From positions 1 to 64,000 of the forward strand of contig JAKEKT010000001.1 of assembly GCA_021495925.1 (NCBI GenBank): a stretch of DNA of 64,000 nucleotides. The letters run 5' to 3'. The position numbers were made by a program, and so were the translations under genes. Within the stretch, counting starts at the first letter, position 1; each line of letters starts with the position of its first letter. Origin of the DNA: Diplodia intermedia. Its lineage: Eukaryota > Ascomycota > Dothideomycetes > Botryosphaeriales > Botryosphaeriaceae. The notes below the pieces were generated by a model. The model had not been told where the DNA came from, ran no database searches, and worked only from the letters and a program-made list of their open reading frames with translations. Positions 21,678 through 31,670 of this stretch are shown here, piece after piece.

Positions 21678-23437
21678 ATGGGCCTCCACGACACCTTCGA
21701 CTTCGACGAAGCCGCCTACACCACCAAAACGCGCGCCCGCCCAACCTCCGTCCTGCGCGAAGAAGAGATCAAAAAGCTGCGGCAGCACTTCGCCGCCTCG
21801 TGCTCCATCGGGGCGGGGGTGGGGCACTCCCTGCACAGCGCCGGCATCTCCCTCGGCGTCTCCGCCTTCGGCCTGCGCCGCCTCGTCGTCGCGCGGCGCA
21901 AGCTGGCCATCATCCGCGCGGAGCTGGGCGCGCGCGGCGTCGCCCCGCACGTGCCGACGAAGCGCGACGTCGCCATCCCCGTGGGCGCGGCGCTCGCCGG
22001 CATGGGGTTGGGCGCCGAGATGGGGAACTTGGTCGGCGGGTTGGTGGTTGCGCCCGAGTTGCCGCCCGGGAGTCGTTTCGATCAGGCGGGGAGCGTCGTG
22101 GGGGATTTGGCCGGCGCGAGTGAGGGGTTTGTGCATGGCTTGAGCGATCAGAGCCATATTGTTGGGCAGGCGCTGCATGAGCATGTTGCCGGCGCGTTGG
22201 CCGGGCATGTGGGCGCCGAGGCGGCGGCGGCGGGCGCGGGGGAGGCGGCGGGCGTTGGGGATGGGCATAGTGTCGGGTATGTGGCGGGGATTTTGGCGGC
22301 GAAGAAGACGGAGGAGTTTATTGCCGAGGTCGTGGGCGAGGCTGTGTTTGCGTATGCCGCGGAGAAGATGCTGGATCCTGAGATTAGGGCCGAGTTGGCG
22401 CTGCAGGGCAAGTGTAGTCGGCTGTTGGGCCCGCTGGGGCAGTATTGTAGGGGCTGTGGGCAGTCGATTCGGGAGGGCAGGTTTGCGCGTAAGTCTGGAC
22501 GGGCACGGTGTTGGTTGCGGGCTGATGCTGATGGTTTGATTGCAGACTGCTGCCAGGGCGGCGACGACTATGATGTCTGCATGCCGTGCTTCACGAACGG
22601 CGTCAGCTGTCAGTGTGCTGACCGTAAGATGGTCATCATGCAGAAGTCGGTTGCCGGTGATGTGGTGATTTCGGAGAAGGGAGACTCCTGTAGGCGACTG
22701 GCATCCCTGAACGTGAATTGCGTCGGTTGCCAGAAGGAAGTCACCCAAGGACGATACTACTGTAGGTCACCCTCCAAACCATCGCCAGCCACCCCGGCTT
22801 ACCCGTTTCAGATTGCGACGCTTGTAACGAAAGCAAGGATGGGTACGACCTGTGCGAATCTTGCTACGGGTCAGGCCAGACCTGCGAAACTCCAGACACA
22901 CATCGGCTCTATGTATATCTAAAGGCCGACGTCTCGGAGAGAAACGTGGGTCCATACACTTACGTCTCGGCCGAGGCTGTGCCTTGTAGCAGTTGTGAGA
23001 GGCAGGTGGAACAGGGGCCATACTACCGTGAGTCTACTTTCTTGTTTGGAAGCATCGTATCGACTGACAATCTTCTAAAAGATTGTCCCCACTGTGGGGA
23101 TTTCGCCATGTGCGAGCGTTGTTACGAGATGGGGCGGTCGTGTCGAAACCGCGACGCCGGCCATATCCTCATCCGGTACTATGCCTATGCTGGAATGTAC
23201 TCAATCTCTGGAGACTTCCATGATAAGACGTGCCGGTTCTGCAAAGGCGCCTTGGGCAAGTCAAGAGACTCCTTCTACCGTAAGTCTTTCCCCACCCGCA
23301 CCCCGCCCGATGCTTATCTTGCCGCAGGCTGTACCAAATGCGACGATGGCCACTACGACCTTTGTGGCAATTGCTACACGAAAGGCGCAGGCTGTGAAGA
23401 CCGGTCGCATTCTTTGGCGAGATATATCATCCAATAA
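21678..23437 (+). CDS. protein with four ZZ-type zinc-finger-like repeats
   Basis: Five exons: 21678-22488, 22546-22761, 22812-23027, 23082-23279, 23328-23437; 1551 nt, 516 residues. Residues 1-260 form a Gly/Ala-rich domain with amphipathic or weakly hydrophobic helices (segments such as G-A-A-L-A-G-M-G-L-G). The rest consists of four Cys-rich repeats, each C-x2-C, about 10 residues with G-R-Y-Y/F or similar, then a C-x2-C pair, Y-D-V/L-C-x2-C and a final C with an H: the layout of ZZ zinc fingers, which bind proteins (often histone or N-degron tails). Every intron sits in phase 1 directly before the same cysteine of a repeat, so each repeat boundary is an exon boundary. Function unknown; a cytosolic or membrane-associated scaffold is possible. 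Confidence 0.8.
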
Positions 23438-23951
23438 GCGGGCCGTGGACGGGAGAAAGATAAAGCCAATGCGGTGGATGCCGAGACCACTGTCCGTGTC
23501 TTGGTTCAACCTTGAGCTTTTTCGGACATGGTAGTTTGCTTCGCCGGTGCCAAACGGTCCCCGCATCTTCTCAGGTATCGACACGTGTGGCTATGCATTG
23601 GTGGTCGGAACCGAGTATGACGCCACGGTCCAAGAGCCAAGACAGATGGTTGAGGCTGAGTCGACTATCAGCGCTATTGCCCGTCGCACGTGCGGGTGCC
23701 CTTTACTCCCCGGCCAGCGGAATCCACCGGGCGCTGGTGACTGGCTGCTAGCGGCAAGCGTGGTCCTTAGCGCTGGATTTCCATGGTAGTCCCGGAACAC
23801 CACCGTTCCGGCGCTCACAAGACTGGGGCCGCACCAATCGCCTACATGTGTTTGTGGTCTGATGGTCCCCAGAGCGTCGAGGTCCAGGCCTTTTGCAGCT
23901 ATCAACCACGCGGGGACGTCCTTCGTTCTGATCCTTAGCACATGTCGTGTG
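23438..23951. other. intergenic region between ZZ-finger gene and noxC
   Basis: No coding evidence. Presumably holds the terminator of the first gene and the noxC promoter. Confidence 0.6.
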
Positions 23952-23958
23952 TATATAG
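23952..23958 (+). promoter_or_regulatory. TATA box of noxC
   Basis: TATATAG, 52 bp upstream of the ATG at 24004, so the 5' leader must be short. Confidence 0.5.
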
Positions 23959-24003
23959 GCATGTCTTCCCCAGCTTTGGTTACTCCGCATTCGCCTAGCC
24001 GAC

Positions 24004-26235
24004 ATGGCATTCCTCACCGATAAAGAGATCGACCAATTCCTGGACGGGCTCGACCACCATGGGGACGGCACAATCGACTACCGGGAAGTAGAGCTCAAGC
24101 TCGACCAAGCCCACGACGAGCTTACTCGCCAACCACAAGCCGACGACGTCAGTCACGGCACCAAAGAAGACCAGGATCGGCATCGTTTCCTTCGCAAAAT
24201 CGTCGGGTCCGACGAGGACCGCATTCCCCGGGCCGAACTAGCTCGGCGGATGCAGGACTGGCAGATCCCGTCTCTGGAGCAGTCCAAGAAAGATGAGCAG
24301 GAGGAGAAGGACTACGTGCACAGCATGTCGGTGTGGCGACGCATGCGTGCCTACTGGGCAGTGCACGGCCCCGAGATCCTCTTCATCGCCTTGGTCGTCG
24401 GCCTGCAGGTCGCCTTCGGAACATGGCAGCTGGTCAAGTACATCACGGTTGTCCAATACCGCGAGGCGTTCGGGTGGGGCGTCGTGCTCGCAAAGGCGTG
24501 CGCCGGCGCACTTTGCCCAACCTTCTTCTTTCTCATCCTAAGCATGAGCCGGTACTTTTCCACCTTCCTCCGGAAATCATACTACCTCTCTCGCTTCATC
24601 AACTGGGACCTGTCCCAAGAGTTCCACATCAAGATTGCCTGCGTGGCTCTTGTGCTGTCAACACTCCACGGAATTGGCCATCTGACGGGGACTTTTGTGT
24701 ACGGCTCTTCCCCCCAAAGCCAGCCCCACGTCGCCGCCCTGCTCGGACCCAAGGCCTACGGACAGCCATACAAAGCTTATGCTTCATCTCTCCCGGGCTG
24801 GAGCGGCATGACGGCGCTCGGACTGTTCTGGACGCTTGCGCTCTGCAGCATGCCCGCGGTGCGGCGGTGGAACTACGACGTCTTCCAGCTCAGCCACTTG
24901 CTCATGTACCCCATCATCGGGCTCCTCATGGCCCACGGGACAGCATCTCTCCTGCAATGGCCCATGCTCGGCTACTTCCTCGCCTTCCCCACCCTCCTCA
25001 TCCTCGTCGAGAGAGCGACGCGCGTGACGGCCGGCTTCCTCCACATCCCGGCCACCATCAAGATCCTCGACGGCGAGACGGTCGAGATCAAAGCCAGAGT
25101 GCCGGCGGAGCGCATCTGGAAGTACCGGGCGGGCAAGTACGTGTTCCTGCAGGTGCCCGCGCTCAGCCGCTGGCAGTGGCACCCCTTCACCGTGTCCGTG
25201 TGCATCGGGCGCGAGTTCCAGCTGCACATCAAGACGGACGGCAACTGGACGCGCCGGCTGCGCGAGCTGGCCGCCACCAACGGCAAGCCCGCCGACATCC
25301 AAATCGGCATCAACGGGCCCTTTGGTGCCCCCGCCCAGCGCTTCTACGACTTCAGCCACACCATCGTCGTCGGCGCCGGCATCGGCGTCACCTCCTTCTC
25401 CGGCATCCTGGCCGACCTGCAGGCCCGCAACGACCGCGTCCACGGCTGCTCGCCGAGCGTCGAGGGCGGCGACAACAGCAACAACAAGCCGTCGCCGTCG
25501 CTCAGGAACTCGACCTCAGACGCCTCGCTCGCCTCCTCCTCATCCACCACCACCACCACCACCAACGAAAAGAAAGCCAAGTCCAAACACCTCAACCCCT
25601 TCACCTGCCCATCCTCCACTTCCTCCTCCTCCTCCTTCGCCCCCAACTACCGCCGCTGCGACTTCCACTGGATCGTGCGCGACCGCAACTACCTGCTCTG
25701 GTTCAGCGACCTGCTCAACCGCATCTCGCGCTCGCAGCGGTGGCACCGGCGGCGCTCGGCCACGCGCCGCGCCGCGCTCGACCTCGACATCCGCATCAAC
25801 ACGCACGTCACCCAGCGCCGCGACGACCTCGCCGTCCACGTCTACCGCTGGCTGCTCGAGATGCACCGCCGCCCCGCCCACCGCCCCTCCGTCAGCCCGC
25901 TCACCGGGCTGGTGAGCCCGACGAGGTTCGGCAGGCCGGATTTCGTAGCGATTTTGGATGAGCATTATGATGATATGAAGGAGTATCGGATGAGCTTGGC
26001 GGCGAGGGAGGAAGGGGGAGGCGGGGAGGGGGAGAAGGGGAAGGGGGCGTGGATGGAGGGCTGTGGGGCTGGCGTGGGCGGCGGTGGCGGCGGCAGGTTG
26101 AAGGTTGGCGTGTTTTTTTGCGGGGCGCCCGTTGTCGGCGAGATTTTGGCGGATCGCTGTAGGGCGTTGACGGCGAGGGGGCGCGCGGATGGGAGTCGCG
26201 TCGAGTATCATTTCATCACGGAGGTGTTCGGGTGA
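24004..26235 (+). CDS. noxC: NADPH oxidase with N-terminal EF-hand (NoxC class)
   Basis: 743 residues, single exon. A canonical EF-hand loop occupies residues 17-28 (D17, H19, D21, T23, D25, E28), with a degenerate second one near 65-80. Then follows a ferric-reductase-like membrane domain with about six helices. Haem-ligand histidines are visible in L-H-G-I-G-H and in F-Q-L-S-H with M-A-H about 13 residues later. The FAD motif is H-P-F-T and the NADPH motif G-A-G-I-G-V-T. The C-terminal segment V-F-F-C-G-A-P is the last NADPH-binding element. Fungal NoxC enzymes make superoxide under direct calcium control and differ from NoxA/NoxB by this N-terminus. Odd: a Ser/Thr-rich insert of about 65 residues after the first NADPH motif and a Gly-rich insert before the last one. 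A TATA box lies 52 bp upstream. Confidence 0.9.
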   Translation: MAFLTDKEIDQFLDGLDHHGDGTIDYREVELKLDQAHDELTRQPQADDVSHGTKEDQDRHRFLRKIVGSDEDRIPRAELARRMQDWQIPSLEQSKKDEQEEKDYVHSMSVWRRMRAYWAVHGPEILFIALVVGLQVAFGTWQLVKYITVVQYREAFGWGVVLAKACAGALCPTFFFLILSMSRYFSTFLRKSYYLSRFINWDLSQEFHIKIACVALVLSTLHGIGHLTGTFVYGSSPQSQPHVAALLGPKAYGQPYKAYASSLPGWSGMTALGLFWTLALCSMPAVRRWNYDVFQLSHLLMYPIIGLLMAHGTASLLQWPMLGYFLAFPTLLILVERATRVTAGFLHIPATIKILDGETVEIKARVPAERIWKYRAGKYVFLQVPALSRWQWHPFTVSVCIGREFQLHIKTDGNWTRRLRELAATNGKPADIQIGINGPFGAPAQRFYDFSHTIVVGAGIGVTSFSGILADLQARNDRVHGCSPSVEGGDNSNNKPSPSLRNSTSDASLASSSSTTTTTTNEKKAKSKHLNPFTCPSSTSSSSSFAPNYRRCDFHWIVRDRNYLLWFSDLLNRISRSQRWHRRRSATRRAALDLDIRINTHVTQRRDDLAVHVYRWLLEMHRRPAHRPSVSPLTGLVSPTRFGRPDFVAILDEHYDDMKEYRMSLAAREEGGGGEGEKGKGAWMEGCGAGVGGGGGGRLKVGVFFCGAPVVGEILADRCRALTARGRADGSRVEYHFITEVFG

Positions 26236-26637
26236 AGGCGCTTGGCTTCTTTTCGTAAATTATAATTTATTCCTTCTTTTTCAAACTTGGTCTCTTGGGT
26301 GTGCTGTCGGTGTCTCACTGGTCGTGCTTCTGGCGGATGTTTGTCCGACGGCGATCTTGCTGGAGTGGCATGTTCCATCTTGCAGCTCTCATCCCCGTGG
26401 GGTGCACCCGGGATGGAACACTGGGGAATGAGCTTTCCCCTCATTGTCAGACAATCATTTCAATCATTGATAAACGGCTTCTCCGCATTTCATCCCGAGC
26501 TGTAGCCGTCACTGTAATGAACAGACGAGTTCCACCTGTGTCTTGAGCCAAGCGCATGCCCTTCTGTTTCGTGGTTGCCGTCACTGTTTCGCAACCAAAA
26601 AAAAGGGTCCGGAGCGAGCCCCGGACCCCAAGCCAAG
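26236..26637. other. intergenic region, nothing recognised
   Basis: 3' flank of noxC. No coding or structural feature supported. Confidence 0.55.
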
Positions 26638-27094
26638 ATGCAGCAAGCAAAAGCCAACTCCGTCGAGGCTATCGAGAAAATCGGACTTGCGGCACCAACG
26701 CCGGATGACTTGCCACTGCCGGAATGTCTTGCAACTCTGGACCCGGACGAGCTTCGTCGACTCAAGAAGAGCCTTGTTCGGCGCCTTGACTTCACGCTGT
26801 TACCAGTCGTGTTGCTTTTGTTTCCGCTCAAAATCATGCCCGTCTCCTTTTCATGAGACAGAAGACGTAGAAATACTGACGCACTTCAGAGACCGAAACA
26901 ATATCGCCAGCGCGAAGATAGTGGACATCACTGAGACACTCAACTTGACCAACAGCCAGTACAATACATGCCTGCTGCTGTTTTACGTAGGTTGCGAGTG
27001 ATTTTTAATGCTTCCCGTACGAGTCGCCATCCTCTACTGCGGCAACATGCCAGCAACCGCCTTCCCCGGCTCCATCCAGGCCTCCCATCCCACC
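26638..27094 (+). pseudogene. MFS transporter relic (allantoate permease-like) with internal deletion
   Basis: From ATG 26638 the frame gives a cytosolic N-terminus ending in R-R-L-D-F-T-L-L-P-V-V-L-L-L-F, the first membrane helix of the anion:cation symporter/allantoate-permease type of MFS. After a possible 48-nt intron with a weak donor (GTCTCC), D-R-N-N-I-A-S-A-K and N-S-Q-Y-N-T-C-L-L-L-F-Y follow, both family signatures. A few bases later, at about 27017-27080, the frame jumps to A-I-L-Y-C-G-N-M and A-T-A-F-P-G, which in intact members lies some 100 or more residues downstream. The remaining helices are absent. So the gene has lost an internal segment and its 3' two thirds. The relic ends against the hydrolase gene's stop codon. 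Confidence 0.82.
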
Positions 27095-28199
27095 TCAGAA
27101 CTTCTCGACCAACCAATCACACAGCGCCTCCCCCACCTCATCCGGCTTCTCCATCGTACACCAATGCCCCGAATCGATAACCTTGACCGTCAAGTCCGGC
27201 AACAACCCCGCCTTCCGATTCTCCTCCACCAGCTCCATCGAACACACCTCATCGCGCTCACACCCCAGAAAAAACGCCGGCACCGTCACCTTGACGCGTT
27301 CCGGCGGCAGCGTCCTCTCGACCTCATACTGATGCCCTTCGACCATGGCGCGATACGGGCCCAGCGCGCCATCCAACCCGCCGCCGCCCTCCACCTCCGC
27401 GAACCACTCCTCCTTCCACCCTTTCCCGGGCCTCGCATACTCCCTCAACGCCTCCACCCTGCCATCGCGCTCCAAAAACGCCCTCATCGCGCCCCTCGTG
27501 CAAAACATCTCCCGCATCCAACACCCCCCGCCGCCGCCGTCGTCCCCATGCAACACGTCCCAAAAACTCTCCAGATGCTCATCCAGCACGGTCGCGCCGT
27601 CCTCGGCGACAAAGAGCTCCCAGTACGCGAACCGCGGCGCCCCCGTCGCGCGCTCCGTTTCGGCGTTCAGCGCCGCGACGTCGAAGCGCTGCGTCGCTGG
27701 CGCCATGTAGCCGACGTTGAGCAGCCCGAGTCCGCACAGCAGCTGCGGCTGCCAGAGCCAGAGCCGCTGCGCGGCGTACGAGCCCCAGTCGTGCCCGATG
27801 GCGATGACGTTGCGGGTGGTGGACGCGCTGGCGAGGAGGGCGGCGAGGTCGGCGGAGAGGGCGTGGGAGTTGTAGAGGGTGGGGGAGGTGGGTTTGGAGG
27901 AGGTGCCGGAGCCGAGGCTGGGGAGTGGAGGGGGGGTTAGTGTGGGTGCGAGGGCTTTGGGGCATGGGGAGGGTGGGGGCGAGATGAGATGAGACGCACA
28001 GGTTTGGGATGATGATGCGGTTGGGGAGGCGTTGGAGGTGTGGGACCACTTTTTTCCAGAGCTGCGCGGTGTCCGGGAAGCCGTGGAGGAGGAGGATGGT
28101 GGGGGTGGAGGCGGAGGCGGGTTTGGTCGGGGCGGAGTCGTAGTAGGTGTAGGTTAGGGAGCGGGCGGAGGTGAAGCTTTTCTTGGTGAAGCTGTCCAT
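27095..28199 (-). CDS. alpha/beta hydrolase, epoxide-hydrolase-like
   Basis: Two exons: 28199-28000 and 27917-27095 (1023 nt, 340 residues), with an 82-nt intron (GTGCGT...CCCCAG). The start at 28199 was preferred over upstream in-frame methionines because a TATA-like TATAATATATAA lies at 28267-28278, leaving about 70 bp of leader. H-G-F-P-D near residue 42 forms the oxyanion-hole region. G-H-D-W-G-S carries an aspartate nucleophile as in soluble epoxide hydrolases and haloalkane dehalogenases, not a serine. C-terminal D-S-G-H-W contains the catalytic histidine. A cap domain of about 130 residues lies between. The likely reaction is hydrolysis of an epoxide or related small substrate in the cytosol; no signal peptide. 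The tail-to-tail neighbour is the MFS relic. Confidence 0.86.
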
Positions 28200-28266
28200 G
28201 GTTGCGATTTTGATGAGTGTTGATGCGAAGGTGGTCAGCGGAGGGGTAGTGGGTGAAACTGTGGTC

Positions 28267-28278
28267 TTATATATTATA
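28267..28278 (-). promoter_or_regulatory. TATA-like box of the epoxide-hydrolase-like gene
   Basis: On the minus strand it reads TATAATATATAA, 68-79 bp before the ATG at 28199. Confidence 0.55.
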
Positions 28279-28361
28279 CTTTGTTCCGCCATGCTTGGCC
28301 GTAAAGCTGCAGGCCGTGTGGGGTAGGTGGCAGGCATTGCGGCGAGTTAGGACGTAGCCAG

Positions 28362-28534
28362 CCTGTTCAGTTCAACACCGTGGAAACTCCGTAGTCTGGG
28401 ATGCTTGCAGTTAACACCGCGTAATTGACTGGCCAATAATAGTCAATCAAGCGGAATGCAGCATGTACGCGGTGTTGGCGAGCCAAGTGCCAAGACTACG
28501 GAGTACTCACGGAGTCTGTACGGTGTTGAACAGG
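28362..28534. repeat. palindromic, MITE-like element
   Basis: The two halves are imperfect reverse complements over about 170 bp. The left end CCTGTTCAG..TTCAACACCGT pairs with the right end ACGGTGTTGAACAGGG. Then ACTCCGTAGTCT pairs with AGACTACGGAGT, AACACCGCGTA with TACGCGGTGTT, and the centre ATTGACT..AGTCAAT closes the hairpin. No clear target-site duplication. A miniature inverted-repeat (foldback) transposon is the simplest explanation; lies in the spacer upstream of the hydrolase gene. Confidence 0.75.
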
Positions 28535-28911
28535 GCCCACTGCACTGGGTATTAAAGCGGGACAGTGGATTCATTCCCCACCTAGTAGCATTGCGCCTCG
28601 ACTGTTCCAGATACTGTGACGTTGGCAGAACGAGTAGGGAGACCGATTGCTTCCTTTCCAACTGCACGCAAGAACCGCCAGGTAGGCTCGGCGTGCGGGA
28701 GTTCTAATTGGTTGATACCATCTCCATAGGTGATTCCGTAGCATCATGCTAGCCTCCAGCTTGGGACAATAGTACACTCTGCCGATGGAAATAAAAAAGC
28801 ATACAACTGTCTTTCCTTATTATTTCGGCGGTATCAGAAAATAGCATTGCTGTCAATCTGCACTTTCAAAAACGGAACATGTCGCTGCAGGTTCATCAAA
28901 AACCACCCCTC

Positions 28912-30849
28912 TCACTTCACCAAAACTCGAATCCCTTTGCTCCCGGGCTTGACTGCCGGGATCATAGCATCATGATGGAAGTCTACGTCCTCGGCGGTCG
29001 TCTCAAACAGTTCAAGGCGGTGACCGTAGCAGCGGATCAGCATAGCCAAGAGGGTGAACAACTCTGCGTAGGCCAGACTATAATTGGTGGCAGTCAGAGT
29101 AGTAACGATACGCAGAAGAGTCATATACTCACTTCATCCCCAAACACTGCCTCGATCCCTTGGAGAAGCTCAACAGGTACTGGTCCAGATGCCTGTCCCT
29201 CTTCCCGCTCCGGTCCAGCCACCTCTCCGGCTGATACGTCCTGCTCTCGGGGAACAGCGCCTCATCGTGGTGGATCTGGTAAGCCGACATCCCGACCGAG
29301 TAGCGCGGAGGGATGATCCACGTCTTATCAGGCCCTTTGTAGATGATTGGCTCGTCCGGGGAGCTGCGCGCGAGACGTGTCGGAACGCCATAGCTGAGAC
29401 GGAGACTTTCGTGAATGCAGGCGTTCAAGTACGGCAGCTGCTCAAGCGTCGTCCATGGCGGTATTGCGCTGGGACTAGCGGCTGGAATGGCAGCTTCAAG
29501 CTCAACGCGCAGTTTACCCATTGTCTCTGGGGCGGACAAAAGATAGAACATGGCGACGGAAAGACCTGGACAGGGAGTTACTAACGAGCCGCGTCGAAAC
29601 TCCTGCAGAAATCGGAAAGAGAGTCTTACTCCATGTGACAGTCTCCACGCCTGCGCCAACTAACGCTTGTGCTTCCATGCCCATTCTTTCAACACCCTTC
29701 TCGGACTCCGGCAAGTCGCTCGTCAGTAGCTCGTGAAAGACTGTGGTTTGCGACTTTGGACCATCCAGGCGAACATCTTCCTTGATTTTCCTTATGCGTG
29801 TCCGCGAATCGACCCGAAACAAGCGCCACAGCTCTGCATCCGGACTCAAGCGCTTCATGATAGAACTGCATCCCGTCAGTTCACGAAAAATGCTTTTGGA
29901 GTCGTACTCATGAAGGGATAACGTTGAACAACTGCATGTATATGGGAAAATGCCGGAACGGAATGATGGATTCGGCGCCCATATGAATGGGACGGTACAG
30001 ACTGAGCTTCATCTTTGGATCGTCCAGAAAACGGTATCCGCGGCCGTAAAGGTAGTCTGTCACCACATCCGTCGCGAAGCATGAGATACTCGTGACCAAG
30101 TCAAGGGCTTCACCGGATCCAGCCCAGGTTTCGAGGTTCCTGCAGTACTGGATCGCCTTTGTTTTGATGGCAGGCTCCAGCTTCATGACCATTGCTTTGG
30201 AGAAGAAGCGGCTCAGAGGAGCGCGGCGCATGCGATGTAAATCGTGGTCCGCGGTACCGAAATGCGCCTGCGTAAATTAGCCCAGCACTCCCCAAAAGCT
30301 GCCCACGCTTTTGCATACTCCTTCAAATCTTTGGAATGGTTAGCGGCTTTCAACCAGTTCGACATTCGTTGGGACACTTACTGAAAAGGACGGGTGTGCC
30401 AGGGTGAAACTTCTCGTTTCTTGCCAGTGCTTGTGTACAGCACTTCGATGAAGCTGGGGTCGCTAACATGAAGTTCATCTGGATTAATTCGAATTATTGG
30501 TCCTAAGAAAATGTTACAAACCATATCGGTGTTAGAGCGACTCCAGTGTACTCACCGTACGTTTTGTGAAGTTGGATGATGGCCTTGGCATAATCGCCCT
30601 GTCTGTAGACATCGTAGTAGATCTCGTACCAGTATCTTACGCAGATGTGAGTTTAATCAGCAATGAGAGATATGGTAAAGCAGCTTACGTTGATCCTGCG
30701 AGCTTTGGTCCAGGAAATTTTGCGAGTGGGTGCAACGTTAGTCGGTACAGACACAAAGCCAACGAATATAGCAGAAACACTGCTGCAGTGGTTGCAATCG
30801 AATGCGAGACCACATACACAATGCTTGTAGTGTTATTGAAGTTATCCAT
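28912..30849 (-). pseudogene. cytochrome P450, broken by frameshifts and a lost splice donor
   Basis: Seven exons can be traced on the minus strand: 30849-30689, 30636-30556, 30502-30382, 30267-29912, 29865-29630, 29565-29133, 29077-28912. The product begins M-D-N-F-N-N with one membrane anchor and F-P-G-P-K, has the E-S-L-R helix and the haem loop F-S-K-G-S-R-Q-C-L-G, so it is a microsomal class II P450. Three defects: exon 2 carries a one-base shift near 30598, exon 3 another near 30413 (after G-K-K-R), and the intron 29866-29911 starts AT instead of GT (ATGAGT), although splicing there restores a perfect frame. Exons 4-7 are otherwise coherent in phase. Either a recent pseudogene or partly sequence error; the donor change is not an indel error. 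Substrate unknown. Confidence 0.8.
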
Positions 30850-31144
30850 GATTGAGTATTTAGTGAAATGGCAAGAACAGTCTGCGGAGGGTGTATATGA
30901 GTGTCTTTGCGGGGTGGCGTGCAGATTGCGCCATGTCTCTGTTGATCTACTCTGGCATTTGCCACATAGGTCATTATGCAGAGTATACATTTCAGCACAG
31001 TGACACAATCGTACTGATGTGTGTTACCCCTCGTGCTCCTTATCAGGATCTTCAAGGATGAGTTTCACAAATTGATAGGAATGGACGAATAGAAACACAC
31101 GTATTTGGCACATGCATTAGTGCTGATGCCCCCAGCTTGACCAT
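30850..31144. other. intergenic, promoter side of the broken P450
   Basis: No coding evidence; upstream region of the P450 gene start at 30849. Confidence 0.5.
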
Positions 31145-31670
31145 GTGATCCACGTTCACGGCCCCGACAGTGCCCAGCAAACGTTCAGCCCGAGACTACA
31201 GGCGCAAAGCTGGGGTGTTGCCAATGGTGTTCATCGCTCGCGCAAGCCGCCAGCCCGGGCATCGTCGACATCAGCGACGCCGACGGCTCCCTGTACGACC
31301 CGGCGTAGTACTGGAACATCCAAATGCAGCAACCGCACCAGCTGTCCGACGACGGCTTCTGCAACGCGCATGGCAGCGCGCGGCCGGGAACCTTCCATCA
31401 AGCGCGCGCGCCTAAATCGCGGTCCTTCACCTCGCACCCCGTCTCTTTCTGGAGCACCACAAGCACAATGAAGATGGCAACTCTTGGGGACGCCCCTGCT
31501 GCTCCTCGTCGACCCCACCCCGCTTGACACCCCAACGTCTTTAAGGACGACTTCGACACCAAGGCCCGGACGCCGCTCGACGCCGGCAACCCCACCACCA
31601 CCTTCACCGTGCAGCAGCACGACGAGGCGGCATTGCCGCGCGCGCGCCTACCTAGCGCCGCCATGGACGC
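31145..31670 (+). pseudogene. possible decayed coding sequence, family not recognised
   Basis: GC-rich with strong third-position C/G preference, unlike its flanks. A plus-strand stretch near 31245-31330 reads G-I-V-D-I-S-D-A-D-G-S-L-Y-D-P-A, then TAG where TGG (W) would fit, then Y-W-N-I-Q-M-Q. A second coherent stretch near 31535-31640 reads F-K-D-D-F-D-T-K and F-T-V-Q-Q-H-D-E-A-A-L-P-R. They are in different frames with stops between. It looks like a gene broken by indels and at least one G-to-A change, but I cannot assign it. Confidence 0.4.

Noticed and set aside
21504..22748. 414-codon minus-strand frame opposite the ZZ-finger gene
   Set aside because: Shadow frame; the plus strand carries conserved Cys motifs and valid splice sites.
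24333..25961. 542-codon plus-strand frame overlapping noxC
   Set aside because: Alternative frame rich in Arg/Pro/His within noxC; the noxC frame has all family motifs.
26845..26892. Weak intron (GTCTCC...TTCAG) in the MFS relic as proof of a functional gene
   Set aside because: The splice would keep the frame, but the downstream part of the transporter is deleted anyway.
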